From positions 1 to 64,000 of the forward strand of contig JAKSRI010000009.1 of assembly GCA_024403695.1 (NCBI GenBank): 64,000 nucleotides of DNA. The letters are read 5' to 3'. This document shows, piece by piece, positions 53,559 to 62,275 of the stretch (its first letter is position 1; each line of letters begins with the position of its first letter). The notes beneath the pieces are model-generated. The model was given only the letters and a program-made list of their open reading frames with translations. It had not been told where the DNA came from and did no database searches. The position numbers and the translations under genes were made by a program. This stretch comes from Saccharofermentans sp. (lineage in GTDB: Bacteria; Bacillota; Clostridia; Saccharofermentanales; Saccharofermentanaceae).

Positions 53559-54011
53559 ATGTCTGATTATAAATACGTTACGCTGAAAGAAATGCCATCG
53601 ATTAAAGGCCAGGCTGCGGAATGGTTCCATAGTAAGTGGGGCGTTCCTCAGGATGCGTATCTTGAATGCATGGATGCAAATCTGAATGGCGATACAGACT
53701 ATGGATGGTATCTGTGCCTTGATGGAGAGAGAATCATTGCTGGACTGGGCGTGATTGAGAATGATTTCCATGATAGAAAAGACCTGACACCTAATGTGTG
53801 TGCTGTATATACGGATGAAGAATATCGCGGAAAAGGCATTGCTGGTCAGTTGTTAAATTTGGTGGTCGAGGACTGCAGGGCGAAAGGTATTTCTCCTGTA
53901 TATCTTGTTACTGACCACACAGGCTTTTATGAGCGTTATGGATGGGAATTCCTGTGTATGGTTCAGGGGGATGACGAACCCGAGATGACAAGAATGTATA
54001 TTCATCGCTAA
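53559..54011 (+). CDS. GNAT family N-acetyltransferase
   Basis: The 150-residue protein has the acetyl-CoA-binding motif of GNAT enzymes (VYTDEEYRGKGIAGQLLNLVVEDC), and the last strands HTGFYERYGWEF match motif B. The substrate is unknown. It begins 5 bp after the Sua5 fusion gene without a strong ribosome site. Confidence 0.82.
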   Translation: MSDYKYVTLKEMPSIKGQAAEWFHSKWGVPQDAYLECMDANLNGDTDYGWYLCLDGERIIAGLGVIENDFHDRKDLTPNVCAVYTDEEYRGKGIAGQLLNLVVEDCRAKGISPVYLVTDHTGFYERYGWEFLCMVQGDDEPEMTRMYIHR

Positions 54012-54045
54012 GTCTTATATTCGTGTTGTAGGTTGGAGTGTGTAT

Positions 54046-54471
54046 ATGAATAAAAAAGTATATGAAGTTCCTAAGCGTGTGTTGTTAATTATTGCTGGAA
54101 TTATTTGGATGATAGCTGGATTCAATGTTGTTCGATTGGGCATAATTTCTTATAAGCTAATCGAGATGAAGTGGTACCTGCCAGTTCTTTCAGTGATTAT
54201 CTTTGTATTATTTGGAATGATGTTTTATAAGATGACTCAGAAACACAGCAAAAGAATTATGAATTATGCGGAAGCATATCGTCCGGTCTGGAATTTCTTT
54301 GATATAAAATCTTATATCATTATGGCTGTAATGATGGGCGGCGGAATAGGCTTAAGAAATGCCGGCGTTTTCCCTGATGTTTTTGTAGCATTTTTCTATA
54401 CGGGATTAGGCTGTGCTTTGTTCTTAGCTGGAGTGCTGTTTATTATCAAGTTTTTCCAGAATAAGGTGTGA
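54046..54471 (+). CDS. Small integral membrane protein of unknown function
   Basis: The 141-residue protein has four hydrophobic helices (about 12-34, 41-60, 86-104 and 110-132) and a basic tail. I do not recognise the family. ATG 54046 follows GGAG by nine bases. It lies alone between the GNAT gene and the hybrid kinase. Confidence 0.6.
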   Translation: MNKKVYEVPKRVLLIIAGIIWMIAGFNVVRLGIISYKLIEMKWYLPVLSVIIFVLFGMMFYKMTQKHSKRIMNYAEAYRPVWNFFDIKSYIIMAVMMGGGIGLRNAGVFPDVFVAFFYTGLGCALFLAGVLFIIKFFQNKV

Positions 54472-54605
54472 TTATAAAGAGTGGCACTTTCTGCAGGATT
54501 TGTTCCTGCCTGGTCAGAACTTAATTGCGAAGCTGTTGATTAAGGTCGTATAATTAAACGTGTAGGCTTTGGGGTTATAAGTAGTATTACAGGGTAAGTT
54601 GCTTT

Positions 54606-56477
54606 ATGAATACACGTGATAAGATTTTCTACGAGAATAGAATACAGGCAAATAGGTTTGCGGCGACTATGCTGATTATTATTTCAGTTGCTGCTGGACT
54701 CGCGATCGCTCTATATTTTGTGGGATTTCGTTCTGAGATTGTTAACACTAATTATGGTTCTTATCTCATGGGATTCGCACTTGTTGGTTTCTCCGCTTGG
54801 CTTGGTACAGCTGGCGTTATTATTGCCCATAAAGGTGAGGGTGACAGGTTGCATTTCGTTATAGTAACGGACCTTCTTATGGCGGGTATTATCTCTAGTT
54901 TTCTCTTGAGAATTAATGTTAACTGGCCTATGTTCGTTCTTTGTGTAATTTATACCATTCGTTACTCTGATCCGAAATTCACTGTGCATGCTGGCGTTAC
55001 GACAACTTTAGGCATTATTTTTACGCATTACATGCTTATCCCTTACGGTATTGCCACAGGATATATGAATCTCAACTTTATCGAGATGGCATCTGATGAG
55101 ACCCTTTTTGTTAAGAAGGGTAGTTTTGGAATCTATAATGCCATTAGAGAAAATGGACATATAGAAATGTCTTATGTTTATAGAGAGGCTGCTATCGAGA
55201 TTCTGTTCCCACTAGCTGTTTATATAGCCTTTGTATATATCTGTTATCATATTGCTAGATATAATCGTAGAAGAATTATTGAGCAGGCCTTCTTCGAGGA
55301 TAGAATTAATGCAGCTCTTGAAGATGCGAACCAGGCAAATGAAGCCAAGACTTTGTTCCTTAATAGAATGTCGCATGATATTAGAACTCCAATGAATGCG
55401 GTAGTTGGTTATACAGAACTTTTGTCACTTACCGATGATCCTGAGCAGAGCGAGAAGTATATTAATAATATTAAGATATCCAGTAGACAGCTCATGAATC
55501 TTATTAATAACGTTCTAGAGATGAGTAGAATCGAGAGTGGACGCCTTGTTCTTTCTGAAGAGGCGACAGATGTTATTCAGTTCATTGATGAAATCAATGT
55601 AATGCTTGATGCTACTTATAATGAGAAGAATATTCAGGTGGTAAGGAATGTAGATATTAAGAGTAGATACAATTATCTTGATAAGAGCAAATGCAATGAG
55701 ATTTTTCTTAATATTGTTAGCAACAGTATTAAGTACACTCCTGTTGGTGGTCGTATAGAAATAACTGTAAACGATAGAGAATTGGACGATCCTGAAATTG
55801 TGATGTTCTTTGTTCAAATTAAAGACAACGGAAAAGGAATGTCAAAAGAGTTTCTCCCTCATATCTTTGAGAACTTTGCACGTGAAGATGACGCTAATTC
55901 CAATGCTGTTATGGGAACAGGACTTGGTATGTGCATCGTTAAACAGCTTGTAGATCTTATGAATGGAACTATAGAGGTTGATAGTGAACTGGATAAGGGA
56001 ACTTGTGTAACCATTAATATTCCACTTAGGAAAGCTAGAGAAGAAGATGTTATCTCTTCTGAAAATACTTCGGTTGATGAAGTTGTACTTAGTGGCAAAC
56101 GAATTCTTCTCGCGGAGGATAATGATCTTAATGCAGAAATTATGATCGATATTCTTGGTATTGAAGATGCTAAGGTCGAGCGTGCTCGTGACGGCTTGAT
56201 GTGTATCGAGATGTTAACAGCAGCAGAAGCTGGTTATTATGATATGATTCTGATGGATTTCCAGATGCCTAGAATGGATGGCCTAGAGGCAACAAGAAAA
56301 ATCCGTGAGATGGATGATGATGCCAAGTCTTCTATTCCAATTATTGCTATGACAGCGAATGCGTTTGAAAGTGACAGACAAAAGGCCATGGATGCGGGAA
56401 TGGATGGCTTTGTTTCTAAGCCAATAGATTTGGATGTCCTTAAGCAAATATTAGCGAAAACGATTAATAGAAAATGA
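54606..56477 (+). CDS. Hybrid sensor histidine kinase/response regulator
   Basis: The 623-residue protein has about seven N-terminal transmembrane helices (1-220), a kinase core with H-box (MSHDIRTPMNAVVG), N-box (IVSNSIKYTPVGG) and G-box (GTGLGMCIVKQL), and a C-terminal receiver domain (about 498-620) with acceptor Asp in LMDFQMPRMDG and Lys in FVSKPID. The 7TM-type input suggests a small-molecule or membrane-state signal. No separate output protein is adjacent. A -10 TATAAT lies near 54549. Confidence 0.88.
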   Translation: MNTRDKIFYENRIQANRFAATMLIIISVAAGLAIALYFVGFRSEIVNTNYGSYLMGFALVGFSAWLGTAGVIIAHKGEGDRLHFVIVTDLLMAGIISSFLLRINVNWPMFVLCVIYTIRYSDPKFTVHAGVTTTLGIIFTHYMLIPYGIATGYMNLNFIEMASDETLFVKKGSFGIYNAIRENGHIEMSYVYREAAIEILFPLAVYIAFVYICYHIARYNRRRIIEQAFFEDRINAALEDANQANEAKTLFLNRMSHDIRTPMNAVVGYTELLSLTDDPEQSEKYINNIKISSRQLMNLINNVLEMSRIESGRLVLSEEATDVIQFIDEINVMLDATYNEKNIQVVRNVDIKSRYNYLDKSKCNEIFLNIVSNSIKYTPVGGRIEITVNDRELDDPEIVMFFVQIKDNGKGMSKEFLPHIFENFAREDDANSNAVMGTGLGMCIVKQLVDLMNGTIEVDSELDKGTCVTINIPLRKAREEDVISSENTSVDEVVLSGKRILLAEDNDLNAEIMIDILGIEDAKVERARDGLMCIEMLTAAEAGYYDMILMDFQMPRMDGLEATRKIREMDDDAKSSIPIIAMTANAFESDRQKAMDAGMDGFVSKPIDLDVLKQILAKTINRK

Positions 56478-56489
56478 AATAGGCGTTAT

Positions 56490-57137
56490 ATGAATTACAA
56501 GATAATTGATAAAGAAAAATACTATAGAAAAGGTGTGTACAGACACTTTACTGAGGATTGTAAGTGCTCGACTTCCATGACTGCGAGACTGGATGTAACT
56601 GAGTTGGTCGAATTCTCGAAGAAGACAAATACTAAGTTTTATATTAATTTTCTGTATTTGTTATCCAGAGTTCTTAACTCTAGGGATGATTACAGAATGG
56701 GATATATTTGGCAGGAAGATAAGCTGATTTGTTATGACGTGATTAACCCTATTCAGTATGTTTTTCATGATGACACAGAAACATACACTCCGGTGTACAC
56801 AACTTACTATGAGGACTACAAGGTATTTTATGACAATGCCTTGAAGGATGTCGAAAGTGCCAAGCAGTCAAGGGACTACGCTCTCGATGCAGCTAACCAT
56901 CCGAACTGGTTTGATGCGTCTTATATTTCTTGGTTGTCATATGATTCACTTAATATTGAATTACCAGACGGATATTTATATTTCCTTCCGATAGTAAACT
57001 GGGGAAGATATCGTGAAGAAAATGGTAGATTGATGATGCCACTCACGGTTCGCCTTAACCACGCTATAGCAGATGGCTTTTTGGTAGCGAATGTGTACAG
57101 GTTATTGCAGTCTGCAATGGAAGAGTTTTGCAAATAA
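56490..57137 (+). CDS. Chloramphenicol acetyltransferase-like acyltransferase
   Basis: The 215-residue protein has the CAT fold and its HxxxDG motif (LNHAIADGFLV), with the catalytic His in the C-terminal third. The trimer-interface region around FYINFLYLLSRVLN is also CAT-like. Proven resistance proteins share other residues, so an acyltransferase of unknown substrate is safer than resistance. It follows the hybrid kinase by 12 bp and is followed by a terminator. Confidence 0.78.
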   Translation: MNYKIIDKEKYYRKGVYRHFTEDCKCSTSMTARLDVTELVEFSKKTNTKFYINFLYLLSRVLNSRDDYRMGYIWQEDKLICYDVINPIQYVFHDDTETYTPVYTTYYEDYKVFYDNALKDVESAKQSRDYALDAANHPNWFDASYISWLSYDSLNIELPDGYLYFLPIVNWGRYREENGRLMMPLTVRLNHAIADGFLVANVYRLLQSAMEEFCK

Positions 57138-57150
57138 TTAGCTCATAATA

Positions 57151-57176
57151 AAGTGTCCTATCTATAGGACACTTTT
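57151..57176 (+). terminator. Intrinsic terminator after CAT-like gene
   Basis: AAAGTGTCCTA and TAGGACACTTT arms with loop TCTA, followed by T residues. Confidence 0.88.
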
Positions 57177-57271
57177 TGTTTAATTCGTTTTGCATAATGG
57201 TAGAGCAGCGGGTATAATGAAGTAGTAAGAAATTTGAATTACTAGACACGAACTTTTGATAACGGATTTAC

Positions 57272-57372
57272 TTGACTTTTATAGGTTTGCTGTGTTATTC
57301 TTCACGGTGCTGTTCCATAGGGGGCAGTATATCCTTGTTCGGTAGTGATTACCGGACCTAATGTCCAAGAGG
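57272..57372 (+). promoter_or_regulatory. rpsF operon promoter and leader
   Basis: TTGACT (57272-57277), 17 bases, then TTATTC preceded by TG (extended -10). The leader holds a GTTCGGTA/TACCGGAC stem-loop (about 57339-57359) just before the AGGAGGTG site. rpsF leaders in many bacteria bind S6:S18, and the pair here could be that site; assignment is tentative. Confidence 0.45.
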
Positions 57373-57384
57373 AGGTGAACAACG

Positions 57385-57672
57385 ATGGCAAATCAGTATC
57401 AGTTGATTCTCGTTCTTAGCAACAACAACGGTGAAGAGGGTGTTAACGCTCTTATCGACACAGTTAAGGCTAAGGTTGAGACAGCAGCAACTATCGATGC
57501 ACTTGACAATCTCGGTTCTAAGAAGCTCGCTTATGAGATCGATGATCAGAGAGAGGGTACATACGTAAAGGTTGTATTTACTGCTGAAGGTGATTTCCCT
57601 AAGGAGATTGAGCGTGTACTCAAGATCACTGAGGGCGTTTTGCGTTATCTTATCGTTCGTGTAAGCGAGTAA
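57385..57672 (+). CDS. rpsF: 30S ribosomal protein S6
   Basis: The 95-residue protein is a typical S6 (MANQYQLILVLSN at the N-terminus, LAYEIDDQREGTYV and VLRYLIVRV). AGGAGGTG precedes the ATG. It heads the rpsF-ssb-rpsR gene group and its protein binds S18 in the small subunit platform. Confidence 0.95.
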   Translation: MANQYQLILVLSNNNGEEGVNALIDTVKAKVETAATIDALDNLGSKKLAYEIDDQREGTYVKVVFTAEGDFPKEIERVLKITEGVLRYLIVRVSE

Positions 57673-57696
57673 TCGCAGAAGCGACGGAGGAAGAAC

Positions 57697-58191
57697 ATGA
57701 ACAAAGTAATTTTAGTTGGAAGATTAACAAAGGATCCAGAAGTAAAGAATACAGCTTCACAGGTGCCATTTTGTAATTTTACAATTGCAGTTGATCGTAG
57801 ATTTAAGGATGCTAACGGACAGCGTCAGGCTGATTTCATCAGCTGTGTAGCTTGGAGAACAACAGCATCATTTATCGGATCTTATCTCCATAAGGGTTCC
57901 AAGATCGGAATCGTAGGAAGTATTCAGTCCACATCATACGATGACAATAATGGACAGAAGCGCTATGTTACTGAGGTTGTTGTTGATGAAGCAGAGTTTG
58001 TAGAGTCTTCAGCAGCAAGTGGTCAGGGTCAGCGCCCACAGGGCAATGGTAACGGAGCAGTTCCTCCACCTCCACCACAGGGTTCAGTAGCAGCATCTGC
58101 ACCAGTAGCACCTAAGACATCTATTGCTCCATCAATGGATGACGATGCCTTTGGCGATGACGGAGATCTTGGTCTCCCATTCGAATTCTAA
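57697..58191 (+). CDS. ssb: Single-stranded DNA-binding protein
   Basis: The 164-residue SSB has the OB fold (MNKVILVGRLTKDPEVK, FISCVAWRTTASFI, GSIQSTSYDD), a Gly/Pro/Gln-rich linker and an acidic C-terminal tip (GLPFEF). The tip, which recruits partner proteins, is DLGLPFEF here rather than the canonical DDDIPF. It lies between rpsF and rpsR, the usual order. Confidence 0.95.
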   Translation: MNKVILVGRLTKDPEVKNTASQVPFCNFTIAVDRRFKDANGQRQADFISCVAWRTTASFIGSYLHKGSKIGIVGSIQSTSYDDNNGQKRYVTEVVVDEAEFVESSAASGQGQRPQGNGNGAVPPPPPQGSVAASAPVAPKTSIAPSMDDDAFGDDGDLGLPFEF

Positions 58192-58224
58192 TCTTTCAGG
58201 TTTATCAGTTAAGGAGATATTATT

Positions 58225-58494
58225 ATGGCTGAGAACAGAGCACCTAAGGCTGGACGTGAGTTTTCCGGCAATATGAGACAGAGACGTTCCCGCAGAAAGT
58301 CTTGCGCTTTCTGTGCTGAAAAGGTTGAGGCTATCGATTTTATGGATGCAACTCGCCTTCACAAGTTCATTTCTGAGAGAGGTAAGATCCTCCCTAAGAG
58401 AATGACTGGAACATGTGCTAAGCACCAGCGTGAGCTTACAACAGCAATTAAGCGCGCACGTCAGGTTGCACTTCTCCCTTACGTAGCTGACTAA
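58225..58494 (+). CDS. rpsR: 30S ribosomal protein S18
   Basis: The 89-residue S18 carries [14 protein letters not shown], a zinc-ribbon-type Cys pair in the N-terminal part, and [34 protein letters not shown] precedes the ATG. A terminator-like hairpin follows before rplI. Confidence 0.95.
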   Translation: MAENRAPKAGREFSGNMRQRRSRRKSCAFCAEKVEAIDFMDATRLHKFISERGKILPKRMTGTCAKHQRELTTAIKRARQVALLPYVAD

Positions 58495-58523
58495 TAGCAT
58501 AAGGGAACAATTTAGTATATAAT

Positions 58524-58562
58524 AATCGGGCGTTCTTCTGAAAATGAAGAAGCCCGATTTTA
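58524..58562 (+). terminator. Intrinsic terminator between rpsR and rplI
   Basis: ATCGGGC(G)TTCTTC and GAAGAAGCCCGAT arms with a seven-base loop are followed by TTTTA. It separates the ribosomal gene groups. Confidence 0.8.
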
Positions 58563-58594
58563 TATTCAGATTTTGTGTTTTGGAGGATATATAT

Positions 58595-59038
58595 ATGAAG
58601 CTCATTCTTCTTAAAGATGTTAAGGGTCTTGGTAAGGCTAATGACGTAGTTGATGTAAATGATGGTTACGGTCGTAACTTTCTCATGAAGAAGGGACTCG
58701 CTAAGGAGTCTACTGCTGCTAACCTTAATGAGGTTAAGCTTAAGAAGGGTGCTCAGGCTGAGCATGAGAGAAGAGCTCTTGAAGCAGCTAAGGAGATGAG
58801 CGCGAAGCTCGGTGATAAGTCATTCACACTTAAGATGAAGGCTGGTGAGGGCGGAAAGCTCTACGGCGCTGTTACTAATCAGGATGTATCTGATGCCCTT
58901 AAGAAAGAGGGCTTTGAAATTGAGAAGAAGCAGGTTGTTATCAATACACCAATGAAGAGTGTTGGTACATTTGGTGTGCGCATTAAGCTTCACCCACAGG
59001 TTTCCTGCGAAGTTAATATTGTTGTTGAGGCACTTTAA
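58595..59038 (+). CDS. rplI: 50S ribosomal protein L9
   Basis: The 147-residue L9 has the N-terminal domain ([21 protein letters not shown], read as [16 protein letters not shown]) with [12 protein letters not shown], a helical linker and the C-terminal lobe ([21 protein letters not shown]). ATG 58595 follows GGAGG by nine bases; an in-frame earlier start lies inside the terminator. Confidence 0.94.
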   Translation: MKLILLKDVKGLGKANDVVDVNDGYGRNFLMKKGLAKESTAANLNEVKLKKGAQAEHERRALEAAKEMSAKLGDKSFTLKMKAGEGGKLYGAVTNQDVSDALKKEGFEIEKKQVVINTPMKSVGTFGVRIKLHPQVSCEVNIVVEAL

Positions 59039-59041
59039 TTA

Positions 59042-60748
59042 ATGGAAAGAGAATTGACTGACAATCTGGCTCCATCTGATATTCCTGAATCTCCAGTAGA
59101 GATTCAGGATTCTGTTCCTATGCCTGAACCACCTGTTCCACAGTTCCAGGGGGATGATATGGATATCCCTAAGGATGACTTCGTGGAATTTGCTGATAAC
59201 AGCGGTGAGAAGGCAATTAAGGATTTGGATACTGAACGTGCCCTTCTTGCTCTTTGTATGAACAAGAAGGAAGGTCTTGATGCAGTCGTTCTTAATCGTA
59301 TTGTTAAGGAGGATTTTGCAGATCCTCGTCATGCCATTATTTTTGAGACAATTTCAGAACTCTATATTAATGGAGGAAAGATTGATAGATTTACTCTTCG
59401 TTCTCATTTGGAGAGCAAGGGTAAACTGAATGCAGCTGGTGATAGTTCTTATCTTTTTAATGTTGCTAATGCCGATGGTGTAATGAGTAATATTGACAGC
59501 TATATTCAGATTATTCGTGAGAAGAGCAGAATGAGAGATTTGGTTAATACTCTCAACTCTCTTACATCTAAAGCTATGAGTGGCAGAAGTACCGTTAATG
59601 ATCTCGTTGACGCTGGTGTTGGTAAATTCACAGAGATGCGTGGTCAGGATGATGGTACAGGATTTGAAGATATTCATTCCATCCTTAGAAAAAATATCGA
59701 AGCACTTCATGAAGCTTCTACTAACAAGGATGGCCAGAAAGCAATCAAGAGTGGTTTTAGAGGACTTGATAGTAAGCTTGGCGGATTTAGACCAGGAACA
59801 CTTAATATTGTTGCTGCTAGACCTGGTATGGGTAAGACAGCACTCGTAATTAATATCGCTGTTAACGTGGCGTTTGCCCGTCATTATCCAGTTAACATTT
59901 TCTCTTTGGAGATGAGTAAGTCTGAGATTGGTAACAGAATTCTTGCTTGCAGATCAAATGTAACTGGTAAGGAATTACAGAGAGCTAAGGTTACTGCCGA
60001 GCAGGAGAAAGAATTGTGGAATACGGTTAAGCAGTTAAGCGATCTCCCAATCTATGTAGACGATGCTTCTACAGTAACTCCAGGTTCTATGAGATCCAAA
60101 TGTAAGGATCTTAAGGCTAAGGGCCAGTTAGGCCTTATTATTGTCGACTATTTGCAGCTTATGTCATACGGCGAGCGTGCTAATTCATCTCGTCAGCAGG
60201 AAGTATCTGATATTTCCCGATCTCTTAAGGTATTGGCAAAGGAATTGGAAGTTCCTGTAATTGCTCTTTCACAGCTTTCCAGAGGTTCTGAGAAGAGAGG
60301 CGAGGATCACACACCTATGCTCTCTGACCTTAGAGATTCTGGTGCTATTGAGCAGGATGCGGATGCTGTTGTATTCATTGACAGAGCTGATTACTATAAG
60401 AAAGATGAAGAGGCTCCTAAGGCAATTCAGGATGCTAAACTTATTGTTGCTAAGAACAGACACGGTGAGACAGGTAATGTTCCTGTGAAGTGGTGGGGTG
60501 CGAGAACGTTGTTCTTCGAGTCCGATAAGAGATATGACCCACAGGATCCACAGGCTACCGGTACTCAGTCCAAGATGTCTTCATCTGCAAACTATTCTTA
60601 TGAATCACCAGAAGAGCAGATGGCTGAGCCAGCTCCGGCGGAAGAGCCACCATTTGATATGCGAGAAGATGATGTTCCACCAGAGAATCCTGATAACGAG
60701 GAGTTCTTTGCGGATAGCAACGCTGGTTTTCCGGATGATTTCTTATAA
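59042..60748 (+). CDS. dnaB: Replicative DNA helicase
   Basis: The 568-residue helicase has an N-terminal primase-interaction domain (TERALLALCM, FADPRHAIIFETISELY), the RecA-like core with Walker A (AARPGMGKTALVINIA), Walker B (LGLIIVDYLQLM) and the arginine-finger region (KNRHGETG). An acidic, Pro-rich C-terminal extension (about 500-568) is longer than usual. The ATG lies 3 bp past the rplI stop. Confidence 0.95.
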   Translation: MERELTDNLAPSDIPESPVEIQDSVPMPEPPVPQFQGDDMDIPKDDFVEFADNSGEKAIKDLDTERALLALCMNKKEGLDAVVLNRIVKEDFADPRHAIIFETISELYINGGKIDRFTLRSHLESKGKLNAAGDSSYLFNVANADGVMSNIDSYIQIIREKSRMRDLVNTLNSLTSKAMSGRSTVNDLVDAGVGKFTEMRGQDDGTGFEDIHSILRKNIEALHEASTNKDGQKAIKSGFRGLDSKLGGFRPGTLNIVAARPGMGKTALVINIAVNVAFARHYPVNIFSLEMSKSEIGNRILACRSNVTGKELQRAKVTAEQEKELWNTVKQLSDLPIYVDDASTVTPGSMRSKCKDLKAKGQLGLIIVDYLQLMSYGERANSSRQQEVSDISRSLKVLAKELEVPVIALSQLSRGSEKRGEDHTPMLSDLRDSGAIEQDADAVVFIDRADYYKKDEEAPKAIQDAKLIVAKNRHGETGNVPVKWWGARTLFFESDKRYDPQDPQATGTQSKMSSSANYSYESPEEQMAEPAPAEEPPFDMREDDVPPENPDNEEFFADSNAGFPDDFL

Positions 60749-62256
60749 TGGGTAACATGAATCACAAGATTATTCAGAGAGTAAGAGATTTTGCTGATAG
60801 GCAGAATCTCTTTAACGTTGAGAATATAATTGTCGGAGTGTCCGGCGGTCCTGATTCCATGGCGCTTCTGAGTATTCTTCATGAGGTTTCCTCATTAGAA
60901 AATACTTTTCCTGCTATTACTGCGGTTCACGTTAATCACCAGATTCGTCCCGGCGATGCCATGAGGGACCAGCAGTTTGTTGAAGCGTTTTGTGCCAAGC
61001 TTGGAATTAAGTGCGTAAGCTTTAGCTATGACATTCCTAAGCTGGCATCTGATAACGGCAGATCCCTTGAAGAAATGGGCAGAATTATGCGTTATGCCGC
61101 TTTCGAGCAGTGTGCGCAGGATGCGTGTGGTGCGGATTATGAGGCCAGATGTAGGATTGCCGTTGCGCACCACAAGGATGATATTGCAGAGACAATGCTT
61201 ATGAACTTGTTCCGTGGGTGCGGATTAGATGGTCTTGTTAGCCCACGTGCACGAAATGGTCTCGTTATAAGACCACTTTTGTGCGTTACAAAGGAAGAGA
61301 TTTGCGCATATCTTCAGGATCAGAGAATAGAATACGTTACGGACTACACTAACCTTGAGTTAGATTGCACCCGTAACGTGTGGCGTAACAAGATTTTGCC
61401 TGATATAAGCGCGGTGTCTAACAAAGACGCTTCGGAGGCCCTTAATGACACATACAATCTCCTTAAAGAAGACAGTAGTTTCCTGGAGATGAGTGCGAAT
61501 AAGGTTTATGACGATGAGGCTAGAGATATTGGAGGCTTCAAGGTTCTTCCTTGTGCTGTACTTAATAGTGCTCACAAGGCTATTGCGAGCCGTCTAGTTA
61601 GAAGGCTTCGTCAGGATAATAAGGGAGACCTTGTTGATTTTTCTACTAAGCATCTGGAACTGACTCTTAGCCTAGCTCAGGAGGCTTCATGGGAGACTAA
61701 GACCATCGACATGCCATTTGATACACTTGCTTTTGTGTGCGCCGGCTATATTGGTTTTTGTAAGGATGATGACGACCTTAAGAAAATCAGTGTTGGTATT
61801 GCTAATTTTATGGGTGTTATTGCTGTGGAAGGCGATTTATCCATAGAAATTGACCTTAATCAGTCTATTAATACAAAAATACCTAATTCAAACCTATTAA
61901 TTACGGCCCAAAAGTTTGAGAATATTGATGGGTTAGAGTATAATGAACAATCGTGGTTTATTCCGTTTTTTGGTGGGGAGACCTCGACAATTACAATAAC
62001 TAACGGACTTGCTCAGATGAAGTTTACCAAGGCTGGTAGTTCTTCTAGCAAAGTCTTAAGTAAAGTAATGTCTGACATGCATATTCCTAGAGATGCGAGG
62101 GGATGCGTATTAGGAATTAAGTATGGTGAAGATTATTTGTGGATTCCTGGTATTGGACATACCAATGGATTTGTGAGTGACAAGTCATATGAAGCGTGGA
62201 AGAAGACTAATAGCAATGCTGATGGTTATTTTAGAATAGAAGTAACACGTGCGTGA
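60748..62256 (+). CDS. tilS: tRNA(Ile)-lysidine synthase
   Basis: The 502-residue enzyme has the N-terminal PP-loop (VGVSGGPDSMALLSIL), the HHKDDIAETMLMNLFRG stretch (catalytic Asp/His region) and GLVSPRARNGLVIRPLL. It modifies C34 of tRNA-Ile(CAU) to lysidine. The ATG shares one base with the dnaB stop. The hpt gene common between tilS and ftsH in Bacillota is absent here. Confidence 0.93.
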   Translation: MGNMNHKIIQRVRDFADRQNLFNVENIIVGVSGGPDSMALLSILHEVSSLENTFPAITAVHVNHQIRPGDAMRDQQFVEAFCAKLGIKCVSFSYDIPKLASDNGRSLEEMGRIMRYAAFEQCAQDACGADYEARCRIAVAHHKDDIAETMLMNLFRGCGLDGLVSPRARNGLVIRPLLCVTKEEICAYLQDQRIEYVTDYTNLELDCTRNVWRNKILPDISAVSNKDASEALNDTYNLLKEDSSFLEMSANKVYDDEARDIGGFKVLPCAVLNSAHKAIASRLVRRLRQDNKGDLVDFSTKHLELTLSLAQEASWETKTIDMPFDTLAFVCAGYIGFCKDDDDLKKISVGIANFMGVIAVEGDLSIEIDLNQSINTKIPNSNLLITAQKFENIDGLEYNEQSWFIPFFGGETSTITITNGLAQMKFTKAGSSSSKVLSKVMSDMHIPRDARGCVLGIKYGEDYLWIPGIGHTNGFVSDKSYEAWKKTNSNADGYFRIEVTRA

Positions 62257-62275
62257 AGATAAATGAGAGGTATTA

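Noticed and set aside
56490-57137. Chloramphenicol resistance gene
   Set aside because: The CAT fold and HxxxDG motif are present, but similarity by eye is only to the wider family; resistance cannot be claimed.
57180-57384. A small gene in the rpsF leader
   Set aside because: No open frame with a ribosome site was found; the region holds a promoter and a stem-loop.
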